From Cupriavidus metallidurans CH34 (GTDB lineage: Bacteria > Pseudomonadota > Gammaproteobacteria > Burkholderiales > Burkholderiaceae), in contig NC_007974.2 in the NCBI RefSeq assembly GCF_000196015.1, positions 62,001-126,000 on the forward strand: a stretch of 64,000 bases of DNA, given 5' to 3'. Positions 7,938-16,378 of the stretch are shown piece by piece. The position numbers and the translations under genes were made by a program. The notes under the pieces were generated by a model. That model was not told the DNA's origin and ran no database searches. It saw only the letters and a program-made list of their open reading frames with translations. Each line of letters begins with the position of its first letter. Position 1 is the first letter of the stretch.

Positions 7938-9077
7938 ATGGTCCAGACAACCATTTCACCCGCACCAAGATGCACGGCCAGGTCGACAACCGCGGCCGTG
8001 CTGCTTGGCGCGGGGCTGGCCTGCGCGGGCAATGCCCACGCCGGTGTCGAGACCTTGGCACCCGAGTCAGCCGATACCGCGGGCGTGGCGACTCCAGTCG
8101 CCATCGACCTGCCTGCAATGCCGACGCCGACACAGCTGTCGGCGCTATCCGAAGATCCAATCACTGCGGCGGCGCGTGCCGCAGACCCCATCGTTGCGGA
8201 CAACGTCGCGGAGAACGTGTCCGGGAAAGCTGTCGAGTCGATCGCCGAAGCGCCTGCGCGGGGAGTAGAACCGGTGGACAAGGCGTCCGTTGCGCGGCAT
8301 CACCCCATCGGGGACACGCTCGTGGCTGCCATGACAATGGCCACGCGGGAGCCCGCTGCGCAGGTGGCCGAAGCACGCGACGGCATGGCCAGGTGGAAGC
8401 CGGTCGCGCAGGCGCGGCTTGAAGAATCGCGTGGCGGTTTCGATGTCGCCGGTTTGCAGGTTGGCTTCGGTATTGACCGCGCCGTCTTCGTCAATGGCGC
8501 GCTGGCCGTGGCCACGAGCATCACGATTCCCAACATCAGCAGCATCACCTCGGCACAGGCCGCGCAACTCGCACAGGCCCTGGCGCCGGTGACTGTTGCC
8601 GTGACCGGCGCCAACAGCATAGCGAGCGCGGCGATTGCTGCCGCGCAGGCTGCAACGGGTCAGGCCGGTCAGGCGGGACAATCCGCGACCACGGCAGCGA
8701 ATGGCGCGGCAGCCAGCGCGCAAGGCGCTGCCGGTGTCGCGGCGTCCACTTCGACTGCAGCAGCAAGCGGCGGGATCGCCCAGGCAACGGGCGCCGCCGG
8801 CGTAGCGCAACAACAGGCCGCGACCGCCGTCGCGGCGGCGGGCACGGTCGTCACCAACGGCCTGCTCACGGTGATACAGAACGGCGCGGCCAACACCGCG
8901 AACGTAGGTTCGGTAGCGAACATGCCGGCCACGGTTATCCAGAATACCCTCAACAACCAGAATATCCAGAGCCTGATGACGATCAACGCCAGCGTGAACA
9001 CGCTGGCGGCATTCCGCGCGCAAATGGCAAACACCGCGCTGAACAGCGTCATTCCAACAATGGCCGGCATGAAGTAA
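7938..9077 (+). CDS. Exported Ala-rich protein with R-G-G site and VIQN repeats (Fap-like)
   Basis: 379 aa. ATG 7938 follows GAGGA and begins a signal peptide (hydrophobic core about 18-30, cleavage near AHA). A roughly 120-residue acidic/Ala-rich pro-region ends in ARLEESRGG (159-167) followed by FDVAGLQVGFGIDRAVFVNG, again a possible double-glycine site with Leu at -7. After an Ala/Gln-rich low-complexity zone (205-305) come two related motifs, LLTVIQNGAANTANV and ATVIQNTLNNQNIQSLMTIN, and a short tail. The family is not named with certainty. Position between a C39 peptidase and an outer-membrane barrel matches FapE or a second subunit in Fap operons. Confidence 0.75.
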   Translation: MVQTTISPAPRCTARSTTAAVLLGAGLACAGNAHAGVETLAPESADTAGVATPVAIDLPAMPTPTQLSALSEDPITAAARAADPIVADNVAENVSGKAVESIAEAPARGVEPVDKASVARHHPIGDTLVAAMTMATREPAAQVAEARDGMARWKPVAQARLEESRGGFDVAGLQVGFGIDRAVFVNGALAVATSITIPNISSITSAQAAQLAQALAPVTVAVTGANSIASAAIAAAQAATGQAGQAGQSATTAANGAAASAQGAAGVAASTSTAAASGGIAQATGAAGVAQQQAATAVAAAGTVVTNGLLTVIQNGAANTANVGSVANMPATVIQNTLNNQNIQSLMTINASVNTLAAFRAQMANTALNSVIPTMAGMK

Positions 9078-9185
9078 CAGCAATAAGGCAGTCGCAGGAA
9101 ACTTTGGTCGTGGAAAGGAAGACATCGACGAACTGGTAGCGGGCCTTAGCGTTTTTGCCCGCCGTCCTCGGGGGAGGTAGACGTC

Positions 9186-10658
9186 ATGAAGAAGCGCTCG
9201 CTGCAGGGCATTGGTCTTGCCAGTTGCTCTACGATGTGCCTGCTTGGCGGCATGGCTCATGCGCAGACTCCGCCCGACGATGGGCCGCCGGCGGCCGCCA
9301 AGCTCGAAACGCTGCAGAAGGAACTGACCGAACAGGCGAAGCAGCTGGAGGCGATGAAACGGGCGCTGGCCGAACAGGAGGCCACGATCCGCGAACTGCG
9401 CAGCACGGTGGATAGCGAATCGCTGGCGCGCAAACGTGGTGGCCAGGCCGGGGTAGGCACCGGCGTGACGCCGAGCAACATGGCGACCAATGCCGCCGCG
9501 GCCGCCGCGGGCGCCAGCGCCACACAGATCAACAGCACGGCCCAGCAAGGCGTACAGGCCCAACAGGCGCCATCCGACGCGCCGCCGCAGGCCGTGGCGC
9601 CACAGAACGTGCAGCAGGGCCAGGCCGCGCAGGGCGACCAGCAAGGCGAGTCCGCCGCGGGTCCCGAACAACCGGTGGGCAGGCCGCCGGAGCGCGATAC
9701 GCGTCCACCAGAGATCGCGCCAATCTTCGACCAGCCTGGCGTACTCACGCCCCAGGGCAAGATCGTGATCGAACCGAGCTTCCAGTACGGCTACTCGTCG
9801 AGTGACCGCGCGGTACTGGTCGGCTACACGGTGATTCCCGCGCTGCTGATCGGCCTGATCGACGTGCGCGAGATCAAGACGTCGACGTACATCACGTCCA
9901 TGGCCTTCCGCTACGGCATTACCAAGCGTCTCGAGATCGAAGCCAAGGTGCCGTACGTGCATTCGAGCAGCGATACCGTCAGCCGCGAAATCTTCACCGG
10001 CACCGCCGTCGACAACGCCTTCAATGCGAGCGGCAGCGGCCTGGGCGACGTTGAGGCGACGTTGCGCTACCAGCTCAACTACGGCAACGAGAAGATGCCG
10101 TACTTCATCGGCTGGCTGCGCTACAAGTCGAACACCGGCAAGGATCCGTTCGAGGTGGTGACCGATTGCGTGACCCGTTGTGTCAGCAACACTACCGGCA
10201 CCGGGTTGCCGCTGGGCATGCCGACCGGCACCGGCTTCCAGGCAATCCAGCCGGGCGTCACGTGGCTGTTGCCGACCGATCCGGCGGTGTTCTTTGGTAC
10301 CTTCAGCTACCTGCACAACTTCGCGCGTGACAACATCTATCGCACCGTGCTGAACGGCCAGCAGGAATTCCTCGGCAAGATCGCACCGGGAGACATCTTC
10401 GAGTTCAACTTTGGCATGGGCCTGTCGCTCAACGAGCACGCGTCGTTCAGTATCGGCTACGACCAGAGCATCATCTGGCCGACCAAGCAGAACGGGCAGA
10501 CCGTCCCAGGCTCCGTGCGCATCACGCAGGGCACGCTGCTCGTGGGCTACTCCTATCGCTTCAACAACCGGTACACACTGAACCTTTCGGTGGGCGCGGG
10601 CCTGACGCGAGACACACCGGATCTGACGGTGACGGTGCGTCTACCGATCACATTCTGA
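9186..10658 (+). CDS. Outer-membrane beta-barrel with N-terminal coiled coil (FapF-like exporter)
   Basis: 490 aa. The signal peptide is residues 1-26 (ending MAHA). A heptad-rich coiled coil follows at about 38-78 (KLETLQKELTEQAKQLEAM), then a Gln/Ala/Pro linker (about 80-165), then about 320 residues of alternating amphipathic strands. It ends in RLPITF, a C-terminal Phe as in BAM-inserted barrels. FapF, the trimeric amyloid exporter of Pseudomonas, has the same coiled-coil plus barrel plan. A strong GGGGGAGG ribosome site lies before ATG 9186. It closes the operon begun at 5094, after a 108-base gap. Overall homology to phenol-degradation MetA-type barrels is also possible. Confidence 0.8.
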   Translation: MKKRSLQGIGLASCSTMCLLGGMAHAQTPPDDGPPAAAKLETLQKELTEQAKQLEAMKRALAEQEATIRELRSTVDSESLARKRGGQAGVGTGVTPSNMATNAAAAAAGASATQINSTAQQGVQAQQAPSDAPPQAVAPQNVQQGQAAQGDQQGESAAGPEQPVGRPPERDTRPPEIAPIFDQPGVLTPQGKIVIEPSFQYGYSSSDRAVLVGYTVIPALLIGLIDVREIKTSTYITSMAFRYGITKRLEIEAKVPYVHSSSDTVSREIFTGTAVDNAFNASGSGLGDVEATLRYQLNYGNEKMPYFIGWLRYKSNTGKDPFEVVTDCVTRCVSNTTGTGLPLGMPTGTGFQAIQPGVTWLLPTDPAVFFGTFSYLHNFARDNIYRTVLNGQQEFLGKIAPGDIFEFNFGMGLSLNEHASFSIGYDQSIIWPTKQNGQTVPGSVRITQGTLLVGYSYRFNNRYTLNLSVGAGLTRDTPDLTVTVRLPITF

Positions 10659-10826
10659 TGGCGTTCGCACAGGCGAAGTGACGCGCGAAATTCTCCGTTT
10701 GGCACCCCACTTCCCGTCATCCATTCGGTACCTTGCGCAGGCTTCGTGGAGAGAGTAGAACAGCTACTAACCCGTCCCGAAGACGGATCATCAGAGTACG
10801 GGGCGGCCTGACAGAGGAGGCTAGTC

Positions 10827-11339
10827 ATGCGCAAACGGATCTTCTGGTTGTTGCCCGACCTGGCGAGCGCGCGCCGTACCATGGACGACCTGCTGCTGGC
10901 TCGCATCGAGAATAGCCACATCCATTTCGTGGGACGCGATGGCGCCGACATGACGGGTCTGCACGAGGCAAACCTGTTCCAGACTTCGGACATCGTTCAC
11001 GCTGCGGAAATGGGTCTGATGGTTGGCGGTGGTGTCGGTATCGTGGCCGGTGTGGTGGTGGCGATGTTCCCGATCGTCAGCGACTCTCCGCAATGGGGCC
11101 TGGTCGGCGTGCTCGCCGTGCTGGGCGCCGTGTTTGGCGCGTGGGCCGCGAGCATGATCGGCAGCTCGGCGCCGAACAGTCGACTACGGTCGTTCGAGAA
11201 GGACATCGAGGCAGGCAAACTGCTGCTGATGGTGGATGTGCCGCGCGGCCGTGTTGAAGAAGTCGAGGCGCTGCTGCAGAAGGCGCACCCCGAAGCGTCC
11301 TTCGCCGGCCTGGATCCTGCTGTACCGGCCTTCCCCTGA
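10827..11339 (+). CDS. Small membrane protein with glycine-rich hairpin (DUF1269-like)
   Basis: 170 aa, preceded by AGGAGG. A soluble N-terminal part (residues 1-60, RIFWLLPDLASARRTMDDLL) precedes two closely spaced transmembrane segments rich in Gly/Ala/Val (about 61-80 and 90-112) and a charged C-terminus (FEKDIEAGKLLLMVDVPRGRVEEVEALLQKAHPEA). This layout fits DUF1269/general-stress-like membrane proteins whose function is unknown. It is a single gene, transcribed like the Fap-like operon but 168 bases downstream. Confidence 0.7.
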   Translation: MRKRIFWLLPDLASARRTMDDLLLARIENSHIHFVGRDGADMTGLHEANLFQTSDIVHAAEMGLMVGGGVGIVAGVVVAMFPIVSDSPQWGLVGVLAVLGAVFGAWAASMIGSSAPNSRLRSFEKDIEAGKLLLMVDVPRGRVEEVEALLQKAHPEASFAGLDPAVPAFP

Positions 11340-11622
11340 TCGAAGCAGGGCCAGGCCTCTCCCTTCGCGCGCCCGTCGTGGCGCGCCCCGGCGTGTGTCC
11401 CATCACGCGCCATGCTGCGGCCACACCTGAAACCGGTACCGGAGTCTTCAGGTTTCCGGTGTGATGCCGCAGCAACACTTCACCGCACTTTCTGCGCCAA
11501 ATTCCGCCCTATCCGCCGCTTTGTTTGCTCATTGCCACCCATTGGGTTACCGTCCCCATGCCGCCGCAGTTGCGCGGCGCGCTTAAAAATCAAACACACC
11601 AGCGCTACTGGAGGGGTCAACA

Positions 11623-12762
11623 ATGAACGCAAGGCAGTTCGCGTGCGGCATATTTGCCGCCACGCTCGGGTTTGTCGCGCCCATCGCGGCACACGCGGAA
11701 CCTGGCATCACCAAGAACACCATCCGCATCGGCCAGTCGGCCGGCGTCACCGGCCCGGTGGCGGGCTCGGTCAAGGAGCAGATCGCCGGTGCCCAGGTCT
11801 ATCTCAATGCGGTCAATGCCAGCGGCGGCGTTGCGGGCCGGCGCATCGAACTGCTGACCTATGACGACGGCTTCGATGCCAAACGCACGCCCGGCAATGT
11901 GCGCAAGCTGATTGCCGACGACAAGGTCTTCGCGCTGTTCATGGTGCGTGGCACGCCGCAGAACGAGAGCATCCTGCCGATCATCGGCGCGGAGAAGGTG
12001 CCGCTGGTGGCGCCGCTGACCGGGGCCATCACGCTGCATCGACCGGTCAATCGCTACGTGTTCAACGTGCGCGCGAAATACCAGGATGAAGTGGCCAGGG
12101 CGATCAATCATCTGGCCACATCCGGCATGAACCGGATCGCGATCTTCTACGCCAACGACGGATTCGGGCAGGACGTCTTCGAGGGGTTCAACACGGCCTT
12201 GCAGGCACGTGGCGTGCAGCCAGCTGGCGCGGCGTCGTTCAATCGCCCGATGGGGGATATCAGCCAGGGTGTGGCCAGCGTAAACAAGGCCGATCCGCAG
12301 GCCGTGATGGTGATCGGTTCGGGCTCGGAGGCTGCCCGAATCATCCACGAGATGAAGAAGGCCGGTAGCCAGGCGCAGTTCGTCACGCTGTCCAACAACG
12401 CAGCCGATTCGTTCATCAAGGAACTGGGCGACGATGCCCGGGGCTTGATCATCACGCAGGTGGTGCCGGGCATGAACTCGAGCCAGATGAGCGTTGCCAG
12501 CGAATATCGCGGCCTGGCCAAGGCGCAGAAGGTGGAGCCGAGCAATGCGGGCATGGAGGGCTTCATGTCGGCAAAGGTGCTGGTCGAGGGGTTGCGCCGC
12601 GCGGGACCTGAGCCCACACGCGAGAAGCTCGTGGCGGCGCTTGAAGGCCTGCGCGACTACGATCTCGGCGGCATCCTGATCAGCTATAGTCCGACGCGCC
12701 ACACTGGTTCCTCGTTCGTGGAAATGTCGATCGTCTCGTCGACCGGCAAGCTGATTCGCTGA
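11623..12762 (+). CDS. ABC transporter substrate-binding protein, branched-chain amino acid type (LivK-like)
   Basis: 379 aa, type I periplasmic binding fold. The signal peptide is residues 1-25 (IAAHA), and the mature protein starts GITKNTIRIGQSAGVTGPVAGSVKEQIAGA as in Leu/Ile/Val-type binding proteins. TYDDGFDAKRTPGNVRKLI and NDGFGQDVF are family motifs. GGAGGGG precedes the ATG. No LivFGHM permease genes are nearby, so it is an orphan receptor that may share a permease encoded elsewhere. The ligand could equally be an aromatic or short-chain acid. A short-chain dehydrogenase follows 30 bases downstream. Confidence 0.88.
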   Translation: MNARQFACGIFAATLGFVAPIAAHAEPGITKNTIRIGQSAGVTGPVAGSVKEQIAGAQVYLNAVNASGGVAGRRIELLTYDDGFDAKRTPGNVRKLIADDKVFALFMVRGTPQNESILPIIGAEKVPLVAPLTGAITLHRPVNRYVFNVRAKYQDEVARAINHLATSGMNRIAIFYANDGFGQDVFEGFNTALQARGVQPAGAASFNRPMGDISQGVASVNKADPQAVMVIGSGSEAARIIHEMKKAGSQAQFVTLSNNAADSFIKELGDDARGLIITQVVPGMNSSQMSVASEYRGLAKAQKVEPSNAGMEGFMSAKVLVEGLRRAGPEPTREKLVAALEGLRDYDLGGILISYSPTRHTGSSFVEMSIVSSTGKLIR

Positions 12763-12792
12763 AGACCGGGGGGCTGCGGTATATTTCCCCGC

Positions 12793-13572
12793 ATGGAAAA
12801 TGCATCCACAGCCCATCCCTTCTCGCTCACCGGCCGCGTGGCACTGGTCACGGGCGGTGCGCAGGGCCTTGGCCAGGCGATTGCCGCCGGCCTGGCCGCC
12901 GCTGGCGCGCACGTCCTGATCTGCGCGCGCAACGCCGCGCGCGTGGACGAAGCCGTCGCGCAACTGCGGGCCAACGGCCTAGGCGCCGAGGCGCTCGTTC
13001 TCGACATCACCGATGAAGCCGCCGTGGCCGCGGCGTTCGACGACATCGTCGCCTGTCACGGGCGGCTCGACATCCTCGTCAATAATGCCGGCGCGCGTAA
13101 TCGCAATTCGATGGCCCACCTCGATGCGGCCGACCTGCGGCAGATGCTGGAGACCAACCTCGTCGCGCCCTATGCGTTGTGCCGTCATGCGGCGCAATGG
13201 ATGCAGCGTGGCGGGTATGGACGGATCGTCAATGTCACGTCGATCGCTGGCCAGGTGGCGCGCGCCAATGACGTGCTCTATCCCGCCACCAAGGGCGGAC
13301 TCGATGCGCTGACGCGTGCGATGGCCGCTGATCTGGGCCGCCAGGGCATTACCGTCAACGCCATTGCGCCGGGATACTTCGCTACCGAGCCAAATCAGAC
13401 GATGGTGGCCGACAAGACCGTGGCAGAGTGGCTGCGCAACCGGACCTCACTGGGCCGCTGGGGCCAACCGGAAGAGGTGGCGGGCGCGGTGGTGTTCCTG
13501 GCTTCGCCGGCGGCATCGTACGTGACAGGGCAGGTGCTGGCCGTCGATGGCGGCTACCTCGGCCACTTCTGA
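12793..13572 (+). CDS. Short-chain dehydrogenase/reductase (SDR)
   Basis: 259 aa classical SDR. The nucleotide-binding motif TGGAQGLG is at residues 20-27, NNAG at 97-100, and the catalytic Ser150, Tyr163 and Lys167 (YPATK) are present. The C-terminus [18 protein letters not shown] is typical. Overall pattern is closest to gluconate 5-dehydrogenase or 3-oxoacyl reductase-like SDRs; the substrate cannot be fixed. It lies 30 bases after the ABC binding-protein gene and is probably cotranscribed. Its 3' end converges on a LysR gene with a 22-base gap. Confidence 0.88.
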   Translation: MENASTAHPFSLTGRVALVTGGAQGLGQAIAAGLAAAGAHVLICARNAARVDEAVAQLRANGLGAEALVLDITDEAAVAAAFDDIVACHGRLDILVNNAGARNRNSMAHLDAADLRQMLETNLVAPYALCRHAAQWMQRGGYGRIVNVTSIAGQVARANDVLYPATKGGLDALTRAMAADLGRQGITVNAIAPGYFATEPNQTMVADKTVAEWLRNRTSLGRWGQPEEVAGAVVFLASPAASYVTGQVLAVDGGYLGHF

Positions 13573-13594
13573 GCCCAATCCTCCAGGTCTAGCT

Positions 13595-14494
13595 CTAGCG
13601 CCTGCCGCTCCGGTAATGCGCGCGCAGGCAATCCAGCATCGCGGTTGCCGCCGCCGAATCGCCCCGATCCTTGAGCCGTACCACGCAGATGTCGCGCACC
13701 AGCGTGGGCATTTGCATGGGCCGGATGGCCAGCCCTTCGCGCCGGAACTGGAATAGCGCCAGCGCTGGCACGACCGACACGCCCAGACCCGCCTCGACGA
13801 GCGCCGCCACGGTAGCCAGGTGCTCGACTTCCATGACCCCGTTCAGCTTGAGTGGATGCAGTGCTGCATCGAGGTGCTGCCTTACGCTGCTGGTGCGCGA
13901 CAGCTGGATAAATGGCAGTCCGGCCAGGGCTTGTGGCGTAACGCGCCGCTTCCCGGCCAGCGGGTGATCGGCCGGGCAGACCAGATGGAAACTATCGCGC
14001 ACCAGCGCTTCGACGCGCAGGTCGGCGTCCTGGGCCGGCGCGGGCGCCAGCGCGAAGTCGGCCTGTCCACGTCGCACAAACTCGATGCAGCCGTCGGCGA
14101 GCTGGTCGTGCAGTTCGAGCGCGATACCGGGATATTGCTGGTGGAAGCTGGCCAGCAACGGCGGCAGGTCGCCGCCCGCGAGCGACGGTAGCGCAGCGAT
14201 CGCCACGCGACCCTTGCGGCGCTCGGCATGGTCGCGCAGATCATCGAAGGCCGCTTCGAAATCGCCCAGCAGCCGACGCGCCATCTCCTCGAATCGGCGC
14301 CCGTCGGTGCTCAGGTCCACATGTCGTGTGGTGCGTTCGAAAAGCCGGCAGCCCGCCTGTTCCTCGAGCGTCTGGATCAACGCGCTGAATGCCGATTGGG
14401 ACAGGTGGCACGCCTGCGCCGCGCGCGTGAAATTGCGATGGGTGGCCAGCGCAACGAAAGCGCGCAGGTGCTTGACCGACAGGTTCGACAGCAT
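13595..14494 (-). CDS. LysR-family transcriptional regulator
   Basis: 299 aa. The N-terminal winged helix (residues 5-64) reads LRAFVALATHRNFTRAAQACHLSQSAFSALIQTLE, followed by a type 2 periplasmic-like effector domain (about 90-295). It is divergent from the AtuA-like operon with 123 bases between starts and is that operon's probable regulator; a dyad with T-N11-A spacing lies 20 bases upstream of its ATG. The effector is unknown, probably an organic acid or CoA-pathway intermediate. Confidence 0.9.
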   Translation of the reverse strand: MLSNLSVKHLRAFVALATHRNFTRAAQACHLSQSAFSALIQTLEEQAGCRLFERTTRHVDLSTDGRRFEEMARRLLGDFEAAFDDLRDHAERRKGRVAIAALPSLAGGDLPPLLASFHQQYPGIALELHDQLADGCIEFVRRGQADFALAPAPAQDADLRVEALVRDSFHLVCPADHPLAGKRRVTPQALAGLPFIQLSRTSSVRQHLDAALHPLKLNGVMEVEHLATVAALVEAGLGVSVVPALALFQFRREGLAIRPMQMPTLVRDICVVRLKDRGDSAAATAMLDCLRAHYRSGRR

Positions 14495-14513
14495 GGTTCG
14501 GGTAGTGGAGATT

Positions 14514-14530
14514 TATCGGCATTATCGATA
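14514..14530. promoter_or_regulatory. LysR-type dyad in the lysR/atuA-like divergent region
   Basis: TATCG-N7-CGATA inverted repeat; the inner bases satisfy T-N11-A, the LysR operator signature. It is placed between divergent genes, 20 bases from the lysR start. Confidence 0.5.
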
Positions 14531-14617
14531 GATTAATCCAAATCATCCGTTTGTTAGTGAGAGCCTGCGAGACCTAGAATGGGTTCGCCGTCCTTTTCTT
14601 CGAGTTTCGGAAACGCC

Positions 14618-15979
14618 ATGACTGTCCCCTTGCTGATCGGCTCCGGCGCCGGATTTTCCGGTGACCGCACCGACGCCGCCCTGCCAGTGGTGCGCACGCT
14701 GATTGCCGCGGGCGGACCTGCCGCGCTGATCTTCGAAACGCTGGCCGAACGCACGTTGGCACTTGCGCAACTGGCACGTCGCGACGATCCCGAGCATGGC
14801 TACGAACCTCTGCTGGACCAGCTCCTGACGCCGGTCCTCGGTTTGTGCCTGGTCAACGACATTCCGATCGTCGGCAACTTCGGCGCGGCCAATCCGCGTG
14901 CGGCGGCCCGCCGTATCGGCGAGCTGGCGGTGGAGTTGGGTCTGCCGGTGCCGCGTGTGGCCGTCGTGGAGGGTGATGACCTGTCGCACGACGAAGGTCG
15001 GGCGCTGCTGCGCGGTATCGTCGGCGACACTTTCCCGGAGGCGCGTTTCGTCTGCGCCAACGCCTACATCGGCGCGCAGGGCATTGCTGATGCGCTGCGC
15101 GACGGCGCGCAGGTGGTGGTGTGCGGCCGCGTGGCCGATCCCGCGCTGGCCGTGGGTCCGGCGATGGCGCACTTCGGCTGGGCCTGGGATGACTGGAATC
15201 GCCTGGCTGCTGCGACGATGGCCGGCCATCTGCTCGAATGCGGCGCGCAGGTCAGCGGCGGCTATTTTGCCGATCCGGGCATGAAGGACGTGCCCGATGT
15301 ACACGCCGTCGGTTTTCCGATCGCACGGCTCGATGCCGATGGTGGCATCGAGATCTTCAAGGCGGCTGGCACCGGCGGCTGCGTGGACCTGCGCACCGTG
15401 AAGGAACAACTTCTGTACGAGGTGCACGACCCCTGCGCCTACCTGACCCCCGACGTGGTCGCCGATATCGGCGAGGTGACGGTCGCGCAGGTCGGTCCGG
15501 ATCGCGTAGCTGTCCGCAATATCCGAGGCCATGCGCGTCCGGACACGCTCAAGGTCAACCTGTTCTACCAGGGCGGGTGGATTGCCGAGGGCGAGATCTC
15601 GTATGCAGGCCCCAATGCGGCGGCGCGTGCGCGACTGGCTGCCGACATCCTTGGCAAACGCATGAAGGGGCTCGGTTTCGACGTGCCAATCCGCTTCGAC
15701 CTGATCGGCGTCCTGAGCGTGTTTGCCGATGACGCCGGCGAGATGCTGGCGCGGCCGCAGCCGCATGAGGCCGAGGCGCGCGATGTGCGCCTGCGCGCGG
15801 CGCTGGCGCACGAGGACAAGGCGGTGGCCCAGGCGCTGCTGCGCGAGGTCAATGCGCTCTACACATGCGGCCCCGCGGGCGGTGGTGGCGTGCGCACGGC
15901 ATTGCGTGCGCGCCTTAACGCGATGTCGTGTCTGGCGCCACGCTCCGCCGTGGCGCCGCGCCATACCCTGTTGTCCTGA
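14618..15979 (+). CDS. Acyclic terpene utilisation AtuA-like protein (DUF1446)
   Basis: 453 aa from ATG 14618 (an upstream in-frame ATG at 14579 would add 13 non-conserved residues). It starts VPLLIGSGAGFSGDRTDAA, as in the AtuA/DUF1446 family, and includes the Gly-rich VCGRVADPALAVGPAMAHFGW and VHDPCAYLTPDVVADI regions. AtuA is required for citronellol/geraniol use in Pseudomonas, but its chemical role is not established. Most related sequences in Burkholderiaceae sit with Bug and acyl-CoA genes rather than terpene genes. Here it heads an operon with its separate C-terminal partner and a Bug protein. Confidence 0.85.
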   Translation: MTVPLLIGSGAGFSGDRTDAALPVVRTLIAAGGPAALIFETLAERTLALAQLARRDDPEHGYEPLLDQLLTPVLGLCLVNDIPIVGNFGAANPRAAARRIGELAVELGLPVPRVAVVEGDDLSHDEGRALLRGIVGDTFPEARFVCANAYIGAQGIADALRDGAQVVVCGRVADPALAVGPAMAHFGWAWDDWNRLAAATMAGHLLECGAQVSGGYFADPGMKDVPDVHAVGFPIARLDADGGIEIFKAAGTGGCVDLRTVKEQLLYEVHDPCAYLTPDVVADIGEVTVAQVGPDRVAVRNIRGHARPDTLKVNLFYQGGWIAEGEISYAGPNAAARARLAADILGKRMKGLGFDVPIRFDLIGVLSVFADDAGEMLARPQPHEAEARDVRLRAALAHEDKAVAQALLREVNALYTCGPAGGGGVRTALRARLNAMSCLAPRSAVAPRHTLLS

Positions 15980-15991
15980 CCGGAGCCTGCC

Positions 15992-16336
15992 ATGACCGTA
16001 ACCACAAAGCTCTACCGGTTTGCTCACGGCCGCACCGGCGACAAGGGCGACCGCTCCAACATCAGCGTGATTGCCTACGATGCCCGCGATTTCGATCACC
16101 TCGTCGCGCACGTGACCGAAGATGCGGTGCGCGCGTTGTTTGCGCATCGGCACCCCGGGGCCGTGAAACGCTATCTGGTGCCGTCGATCCACGCGATGAA
16201 CTTCGTCATTGATGGCGCGCTCGATGGCGGCGTCAACGATGCGCTCAATCTCGATACACACGGCAAGGCGCTGGCGTTTCTGCTGCTGGACATGCCGATT
16301 CCCTTGCCGCCGCGGTTTGCCGGCGGCGCTTCATGA
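15992..16336 (+). CDS. AtuA C-terminal-domain protein
   Basis: 114 aa. LYRFAHGRTGDKGDRSNISVIAYD is the signature of the domain that forms the C-terminus of full-length AtuA proteins. Here it is a separate gene 12 bases after the AtuA-like gene, so the two products probably form a complex. It ends 42 bases before the Bug gene. The function of the domain is unknown. Confidence 0.85.
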   Translation: MTVTTKLYRFAHGRTGDKGDRSNISVIAYDARDFDHLVAHVTEDAVRALFAHRHPGAVKRYLVPSIHAMNFVIDGALDGGVNDALNLDTHGKALAFLLLDMPIPLPPRFAGGAS

Positions 16337-16378
16337 TTGCCAAGCTGTTCCATCACAAAACAACTGGAGGAGACACAG

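Noticed and set aside
11429..11461. Terminator hairpin before the LivK-like gene
   Set aside because: The stem is imperfect (CCTGAA/TTCAGG only) and lacks a T-run.
14543..16261. A long open frame antisense to the AtuA-like gene
   Set aside because: The codon pattern and family matches belong to the plus strand; the antisense frame is His/Arg-rich low-quality sequence typical of high-GC shadows.
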